From assembly GCA_028023455.1 (NCBI GenBank), contig JAQFVV010000182.1, forward strand, positions 2,232,001-2,296,000: a stretch of DNA of 64,000 nt, given 5' to 3'. The stretch is from Epiperipatus broadwayi (lineage: Eukaryota; Onychophora; Udeonychophora; Euonychophora; Peripatidae). The notes under the pieces were generated by a model, which saw only the letters and a list, made by a program, of their open reading frames with translations, ran no database searches and was not told where the DNA came from. Positions within the stretch are counted from its first letter, which is position 1. Every line of letters begins with the position of its first letter. Below are positions 57,360 to 64,000 of the stretch, one piece after another. The position numbers were made by a program, and so were the translations under genes.

Positions 57360-60300
57360 GATACTAGCATATTTGCAGCACCCAACCATTTGATGGTGCT
57401 GCTTTTCTCCGAACGCACATCAATATAATGGTTCCCGGGTCAACGTTTTCTATACATATTATAGTAAAAAAAATTTCTTTTTTATTTATACTACTGCGGA
57501 CTTGTTTTTTAATTTTTTTGTTTTTAATAAAGACTTCCTTTTTAAAAAACACTTTTTTTTTAATAGGGGGGCAAAGGCTTTGGTTTGCTTTTTAATAATT
57601 GAACCTTTTTTTTTTTTTTAAAAAAAAAAAAACTTTTCTATAATACTATGGCTCAAAATTTTGTTTTTTAAACATTTATGCTACTGCAGAGTTCTTTCTG
57701 AATTTTTTCCTTTTTTTTAATAAAACCTCACCTTACTTTTTTTTGGGTTTGCTTTGTAATAATCTAAACAATAACAATTTAAGAATTTTGACATTTATTT
57801 GTTTCCTTTTTAAGAAAGACTTTTTTTTGGTTATGGGGTTTGGTTTGCTTTTTAATAATCTAAACAACAAGAATTTCCCATGTTTATTTTAAAAGTCGCG
57901 TAGTTTAATTAACAAACGATTTAATCTAAAATATTAGTTTATTTCATATTTTATTTTGCTGAATCGCATATATATAAATGTATCCCAGGTACTACCATCC
58001 TACATATATAGTATAAGAACTAGTTTTATACTAATTATAAATTCTGTTTTAATTTAAGTTATAAACAATTTTAATTAGACCACCGCAGCTGTCTTGTACA
58101 GCGCGAGTCTAAGTTTTATAGTCTTAAATTTGCGATAACATTTTTTAGAATTGCACTCGGACCCGCACTATTAAACAATGGTAGCAGGATGTAAAAAGTA
58201 ACTCAAAATTAAAGTTTGAATTTAATAACTAAAAATGTTAGATCTCGAAGATGTGCTAATGGGTTTTTTAGCTACATACAAACTTGTAAACAACCAGATG
58301 GTCAAGAGTAAATATGTATAATAGTTCAATTTTTGTAATCAAAATATATACTATGTTATTTATGCAGAGTTGTAAGCTGAATCCACGCTCGTTTTATCTT
58401 TGAAATGGCGGGATAAAAAGGCATCGACTTGCTGCTTATTATTTTAACTGAATTGATTTTATTTATCAATTTAATGGTAATCAGTTACATCCTAGATAAA
58501 GTTGTAGTTTGCTTAGCTATAGTTATGAATTATAACTTTCTACATATATAATCCGTATATCATAGGAACTAGCCACAGGGATATTATTAAAGCATATTTC
58601 TAATGTTTTATCATTAATTGTCCGTCAAATATGCTTTCTCCTCCTTAGATTATATTATATATATTAAATATGCAGATGGTAGTTTAAACTAGGTTACTAA
58701 TGTATTAGTCCCTAAGTATAGTATATTTGAAATAGTAGTCTTGAGAACTGGGTTATATAGATATGCAAATAAACGCTATCTATTTTAAGGCACATTAAGT
58801 TAGTTAAATGTATTGATGTTTTATATATGTATAGATTGCGACTGTGTCCTTATAAAGTACATACAGTACACTAACTGCTTGCTGCACGTTTTCTTATGAT
58901 TGCTGGCAGAGGTCACTCTCATACTTCTAGTTCAGATAAAGGCAACATATTTTAGAACTGGAACACAAGGGTCCAGATGATTAAAAGATTATCTGATTTT
59001 TTGAACTTTTAATGTTCTGATATTAATGGCAAGTTGTTCGGTCGTAGGGCACCGAGCATTTGATACTGAAGCTCATGAATAATGACCCATTGGCACTGTA
59101 ATTTTATTAATATTTTATTATGTGCCATAGTGTGTATAAGTAAACCAGTTCTCTCTCCCATATGTTAAATGATTATTCAGCAACTCTAATCTTGGTTAAC
59201 ATGCTAACCTGTGTATCTTTGAGTTTGATTATGTGCTCACTTCTTCAACTTTTATATATAGACAGACGCCATAGAAGCGCTGTATATTTAATTGTAACAT
59301 TGGCTAATATGTTCCGTTTGATTTGACAGACTGCAAACTAGCTAGGATTTGGCATGTTAAATCTAGACATAAACATGAATACCACACATCATTTTATTAA
59401 ATATGTATAATGAGAGAATATGTAACTATCAATCTCATTACCTATATAATGCCTGCGAGCATAATATTCCTCATACTGATTATATAATTTTTGTGTGTTT
59501 TATTTGTGATTTGTTTTATTTTATTAATTAAATTTTTATTTAAAATATAACTCGTTTCTATTTCTTTATTTCTCGTAAATCAATTTTCTTCCAACTTTAC
59601 ATTCTGATTTATTTGTACATCATTATATATATGAATACCTCTCTATTGGATTTAGTTATTAATTATTAATATATTGTTAGTTCACTTAGCCATGTGTATG
59701 TTCTGCTAATTTAATAGGGATTTAACTATTAGCCCCCATCTTGCTTCACCCTTTGCTACTGCTGGCCCCCATTCGAAATGAACTCATGTGTAACTTAAGA
59801 AATGTCATTCATAGGGTATTAAGTCATGGAGTATGAATGAACAGATTGAACATTGGTCGAACTCTAGCTTCAGTGTGTTTTGCCTATACTCAAGATTTGG
59901 TTGCGTGGTTGTACAAATCTTTCCGTTGCAATACGAGCCGAAAAGCTGTACGGAACGGTATTTGGGAGCCATTGAACCAAGTGTCCTTACGAAGATTGCA
60001 GTAGTAGCATCTGAATTCTCACCTCCTGCAAATTTATTAACACCATGCTTTTACCGCAACTACATAGCTTCGAGTCTGGCAGGATTCTTTTGGCCTGAAA
60101 AAATGCCACAGCTTCAGCTTCTGTGGCCAGCAATTACTGTTCTTGCACATATTCACGCGATAACATGGATTTTCATGTGAGCTCGGTCGAACCCAGCTTT
60201 TCATCCTAACCATTCGGCGTGTGCAGTTACAAATTGTAGTGAAGGTGGGTGATGGGCTGACAATTCTTATAAAGTACTACTACTTTGACTACGGTTTAAG

Positions 60301-60595
60301 ACAATTATTCAGGAATGAAGAAGTTAAGAGTTTCACGTACTTAAAATACGACCACCATCAGATCATATTGTAGCGATCTGTCAATTGTGCTCACTCTAGG
60401 AATACTGTCGCAAGACAATGGGCGTAGTATTTTGTTACGTACACGTAGAAATCATCACTATCAAGCGGCCTGCTATGGCTATAACAACAATGCTGTAGTG
60501 TTAGCTGTACACTAGGCCGTAAAACTGCATATAGTTGTGAGTTTGGCGAAAAGCAGCGCAATCAAGTGGTCGGGTGCCGCAAATGTACTAGTACC
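57360..60595 (-). mobile_element. Merlin-type DNA transposon 3, longest copy
   Basis: The element is 3236 bp between perfect 8 bp duplications, aaaccaaa (57352-57359 and 60596-60603). Terminal inverted repeats of ~70 bp begin gatactagcatatttgcag on the left (57360-57431) and ggtactagtacatttgcgg in inverted form on the right (60524-60595). The left TIR interior (cccaaccatttgatgg and acatcaatata) is close to that of Merlin 1. The transposase remnant reads right to left from about 60450. The region 57450-57870 is T-rich with G runs, i.e. A-rich behind the transposase as in the other two copies. Confidence 0.88.
58860..60460 (-). pseudogene. Merlin transposase remnant, degraded
   Basis: On the minus strand, 60340-60510 aligns with the start of the transposase region of Merlin 1 (both contain aaatacta-gcccattg and cttgcgacagtattc-like strings). 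From 60185 down, C-x-x-N-x-N-C-type zinc-ribbon text is seen. It is followed, after stops, by R-K-D-T-W-F-N-G-S-Q-I-P-F-R-T-A-F-R-L (near 59930), the same block as HKGSCWFERSKIPLLTAL in Merlin 1. Near 59090 a V-I-I-H-E-L-Q-Y segment may be the first catalytic region with Asp replaced by His, and near 58900 P-L-P-A-I-I-R-K may be the following strand. The last two are tentative. The plus-strand 115-codon frame at 59833-60180 is a shadow of this region. Confidence 0.65.
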
Positions 60596-60603
60596 AAACC
60601 AAA

Positions 60604-63520
60604 TAATAAATAGGATTGAATAATATACTTCTATAAAGTTAGTAATAGAATATTTATACTATGGTGTGCTGCGTATTAGTCGGAATATCTTATACCATAA
60701 GTGATATATTGTAAATCTAGATCATGCATGTAAGTTGCTCTCATTTCTTTTCACAAATTATCAAACATGTAGAGACTTGATAAATTGTGACGACTATAAG
60801 TGCACACACAATTGTAGCTTTTCACATTTTCTTGTTACAATATACTATCCAAATTCCCTAAATTACGCCTAAACTCCCAAGTATATATATATACTTGTAT
60901 TCAAATATTATGTATATATATACATTTTTAAGTGTTTTATTTTCTATTGGAACAAGGTTTAATTTATTGTAGATTTATCAAAATTTTTTTGGAGCTAATT
61001 ATTATATGTTCTACCTGGTGATGAAGATTACATACATTGGAGATAACATACATTTCACAAAGTGGACCAATATAAAAACGAATCGTTAAGTTGAAGTGCC
61101 CCCCAATTTGTTTGAAACATTAAAATAATTTATTTAGTAAACAAACCTGAAATTCATATATATTTTGAAAACAGAATTGAAATTATATTAAAATCTTTCT
61201 GTTTTATCAGTATATTTCTCATCTCACTTCTACTATATTACAATCATTCACCAGTGCATAAACTCAAATCCCATCCTCTTATTATTATGCATGCATTTTG
61301 TGTAATCTTTTATCAGATAAACTGTAAGTATGAAACACCTAAATAACCAAATACAACAATATAAAAAAGTAAAATATATAAGAAAGAAATTGACAACGGT
61401 AAATTCATAAAAATAGAAATTTCAAAGGGTGTCTGCATGTGGTTGCTTTAAAAAAACATGAAAATTATATTTAGATCAAAAAGGGTACAAAATTAAACCA
61501 TGGAAGATATATATATTGTAACTAAATTATTTATGTGACTAAAATATATACGTTATTGTACCTAAATTATTAATTGGACTAATGTTTAATTTAAACATTA
61601 TAACTAATGTATTTAAACATTCTTTGGTAATCAATTTAAATCAATCATTGTAACTAAAAGACATTGTAGCCAAAATATTATATCCACTTAATATACTCAC
61701 AATATATATAATGTCTGTCTTGAGGGAGAAAAATGAGTATGAGATAGATATAAATCAACTCCAAGATGGCATAATAATATCAAAATAATAATGATTAGAG
61801 TCATTTCAGTTATCTGGTATCTGGCCTATTTCAAACCCTAGTTAGGCAGCCATTGTATCCTCAATAAATAAGTAGGAACACATTGTAATTGAAATAAACT
61901 ATTAAGACATCATAACTCCTGAAATAAAATTAAGTGGGAGAGTACACTCGTGACCCAATAAAATATTTCCTCAATAAATCCAACAGTAAATTTTACCCAC
62001 TTTTATCTCTTGGTTTTATATTAAGTGAACACTTAAGTGAATAACAAGTGAATGTGGTCTATCAGGTCGCCACTAGGTTATCTAAACCTAGACAAAGTTA
62101 TATTCTATAACCTTTTCAAATGTACCGGGTTTAAACCTTTTTTGGTACCTTATTTCTAATAAAATGTAGGATTTTTGCTTTTAGACCCATATCACTGTAT
62201 GCACTAATATTAAGATAAACACAAAACAGCCTTAAGCTATAGTGGTTTATATAAAATGCATCAGATAGAAATTATCTCCTAGATTTTAATATGATAAATG
62301 CGTTTTAATACCTTCATAAGTTTTACAAGCTCGTATTTCACTATTAATTTAGGATGGCTATTCACTCATCCTTGAATGATGTAGATAATGGAATGGTGGT
62401 TATTATAATACCATGAAGTCACTATTTATTTATGGCCTTTAAACATTTATCTGGCTTATTAATTGACAATGTGATGATGATGCTGGTACTTCCAGCCACA
62501 GCTTTATAAGTGTAACATGAAATTTAATATTTAGAAATTCATAACTATTTGGCTAATTTTAGCATGTCTAAATTAGAACTTAAACAGTTAATAGTCATCA
62601 GTGATGATGAATGATCACAACTAATAAAGAATACTCTTAATGAAAATATATGCCTTGTTTAATAAAACAAATTAACACTTATTACTGCATTACTAACATA
62701 TACATACAATTTAAAGATAGAAATGAAAATTTCTATGACTAATAGTTATGTTATTATATTGAACTCATAATATTAATATTAAATTCTTCCCCCTTTCCCG
62801 TTAATGACAATATCCAACGTTTATCATAGTATAATGGATATCAATTTGGATAACAAATTGCTAAAATTTTCGATCCACAAGAAAAATATTTCATATAAAA
62901 AAAATAAACTCTTTGTGCACACATACTTTTAGATCTTTATACATCTAAACTTAACATATAAAGTAGAATGATTAATTAGAAAAAGTGTTAGTTAAATCGA
63001 AAAGAAAAAGATTTCCAGAAACAAGTTTTGAATTATCTATCTCCCCCTCTAAGCTAATGAGATTGCTACTCCTTAACTCAAAAAAAAAAATTCATCTAAT
63101 ATTTTAAATGCTGTATGCCTATTATTCTCACATTCATATGCAATTATATACATATGGCAAGTATTGTTATATTGCCGTGTATGTATGTGTTGATCCCCAT
63201 TATAACTAAAATATTATTTCAAAACAAATAATGATACAAAAAAAAATCTTTTACATATTAACATATCATAAATTTAGATTAATATACAATAATACCCTTT
63301 AGAAAACAAAATTCATCACTAAGCGGGTATAATAATTTTAGCATACATAAAATCATTAATCAAGCTTATAGCTATTATTACTGAAGAAATTCTTGGTTTA
63401 ACTCGATTTTAGTTCCCAGAGTTCCGACATAAGAAGAGAGAAAACTATTGCTAAAAAATTTCTAATAGTCCCTGACATCATAAAAGAAATATATAATGAA
63501 AATTCATATTACCAGTCCCT
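60604..63520. other. AT-rich stretch, degenerate short repeats
   Basis: At 61510-61690 the string ttgtaactaaa recurs with variants (gtgactaaa, gtacctaaa, gtagccaaa) every 25-45 bp, and similar words occur at 49330-49480. No exon, RNA or transposase is recognised. Confidence 0.4.
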
Positions 63521-63529
63521 TTTATTTTG

Positions 63530-63860
63530 TTGAGGTTTCCAAGAGTTCAAATTCGGCTTGTTAAATGTCTACATTTTGCAGCAAACGCATACCAATCTTT
63601 ACCACGGGTATATGACCAATTTCTGCGGTTCACTGGAACTGTCTTTGCTTGACTTGAGGCTTGTAATTCTTTTATGATGATGATGAAGTTATTTGCTTCA
63701 GTAGGAACCATTTGGCACTGGAACGGTTTCTTTTCCTATTCAGCATAATTCTTCTAGTAGATGGAGGATCTCATATTTATAATTTTGCTGGGGTTTAAAC
63801 TCAGTCACCGGAATCTGAACTTGCATGGTTTAATACTTATTAGCAGATTATTTTCATTCA
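63530..63860 (-). pseudogene. possible retroelement gag-like fragment
   Basis: Minus-strand text from 63830 down reads MQVQIPVTEFKPQQNYKYEI, like the start of a gag matrix region. After frame breaks, near 63580-63640 it reads N-R-R-N-W-S-Y-T-R-G-K-D-W-Y-A-F-A-A-K-C-R-H, which vaguely recalls a worn CCHC knuckle region. Frames are broken and the evidence is only composition and loose motif likeness. It could be chance. Confidence 0.25.
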
Positions 63861-64000
63861 CTTTTAAATGCAGGTGAATGTTTTCTTCTATTTAAAATAT
63901 GGATGAGCAGTCAGTTTCTCCCATTCAATCATAAGGTGTAGAATATTTTTGATTCAGTCTTTTTTTTCTTATATGGTGTGTTGGCTGTATGGCGGGTCAG

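Noticed and set aside
57360-57900. Independent MITE at the left end of Merlin 3
   Set aside because: Its TIR matches the inverted sequence ending at 60595 and both share the same 8 bp duplication, so it is the left end of one long element.
59833-60180. 115-codon plus-strand frame
   Set aside because: It is antisense to the Merlin 3 transposase zinc-ribbon region, which aligns with Merlin 1 on the minus strand; the plus frame shows no motif.
60178-60240. tRNA-like box B (minus strand ggttcgacc)
   Set aside because: It lies inside the Merlin 3 transposase remnant, and no acceptor or anticodon stem fits.
1-64000. CRISPR arrays, bacterial operons, rRNA genes, viral genes
   Set aside because: No regularly spaced identical repeats, no ribosome-binding-site-led ORF sets, no rRNA-like conserved stretches and no recognisable viral protein were seen.

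Overview
This window is non-coding, strongly AT-rich animal DNA. Evidence for a metazoan: canonical GT/AG exon borders around short open segments, introns of many kilobases, and remains of animal-type mobile elements (Merlin, hAT/ZBED5-like, Penelope-like, two kinds of LINE, MITEs). There are no operons, no ribosome-binding sites and no long intact ORF; nearly all open frames of 60-150 codons are chance or belong to decayed transposons. I cannot name the species. The abundance of Merlin, Penelope-like and RTE/CR1-style LINE debris would suit an invertebrate with a large, AT-rich genome.

Host gene: one convincing coding exon on the + strand (37802-38049, acidic), a second good candidate (54797-54886) and a weaker one just before it (54609-54713). 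All boundaries that could join are phase 1, so the three can be spliced in frame with no stop. I read 37.8-54.9 kb as part of one + strand gene with a ~16.6 kb intron packed with repeats. The protein is not recognised. A TATA/initiator-like promoter candidate lies at 30.8 kb.

Mobile elements, left to right: 0.3-2.6 kb, two copies of the same LINE 3' fragment (- strand), each carrying the same ~200 bp TA-flanked MITE; 8.9-9.8 kb, a LINE reverse-transcriptase remnant (- strand); 10.4-10.6 and 14.7-15.0 kb, Penelope-like RT and GIY-YIG remnants (+); 15374-17351, Merlin element 1; 23.2-23.8 and 28.8-29.4 kb, an inverted pair of a 0.6 kb terminal-inverted-repeat element; 25640-28506, Merlin element 2; 32.1-32.6 kb, a LINE endonuclease remnant (-); 33.2-35.1 kb, a nearly full-length but dead ZBED5-like hAT transposase (-); 38.9-40.4 kb, a Penelope-like element with RT, GIY-YIG and a long inverted repeat (-); 46.8-47.7 kb, a GC-rich island with a ~330 bp repeated unit; 54.3-57.0 kb, a cluster of related direct and inverted repeats; 57360-60595, Merlin element 3; 63.5-63.9 kb, a weak gag-like frame.

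The strongest result is the trio of Merlin (ISXO2/IS1016-like DDE) elements. Each has long terminal inverted repeats and a perfect 8 bp target-site duplication. Each keeps a different part of the transposase: the N-terminal zinc ribbon, the C-terminal D-E part, or a degraded whole. Their TIRs have diverged from one another while the interior layout (transposase followed by an A-rich, G/C-punctuated 3' part) is shared.
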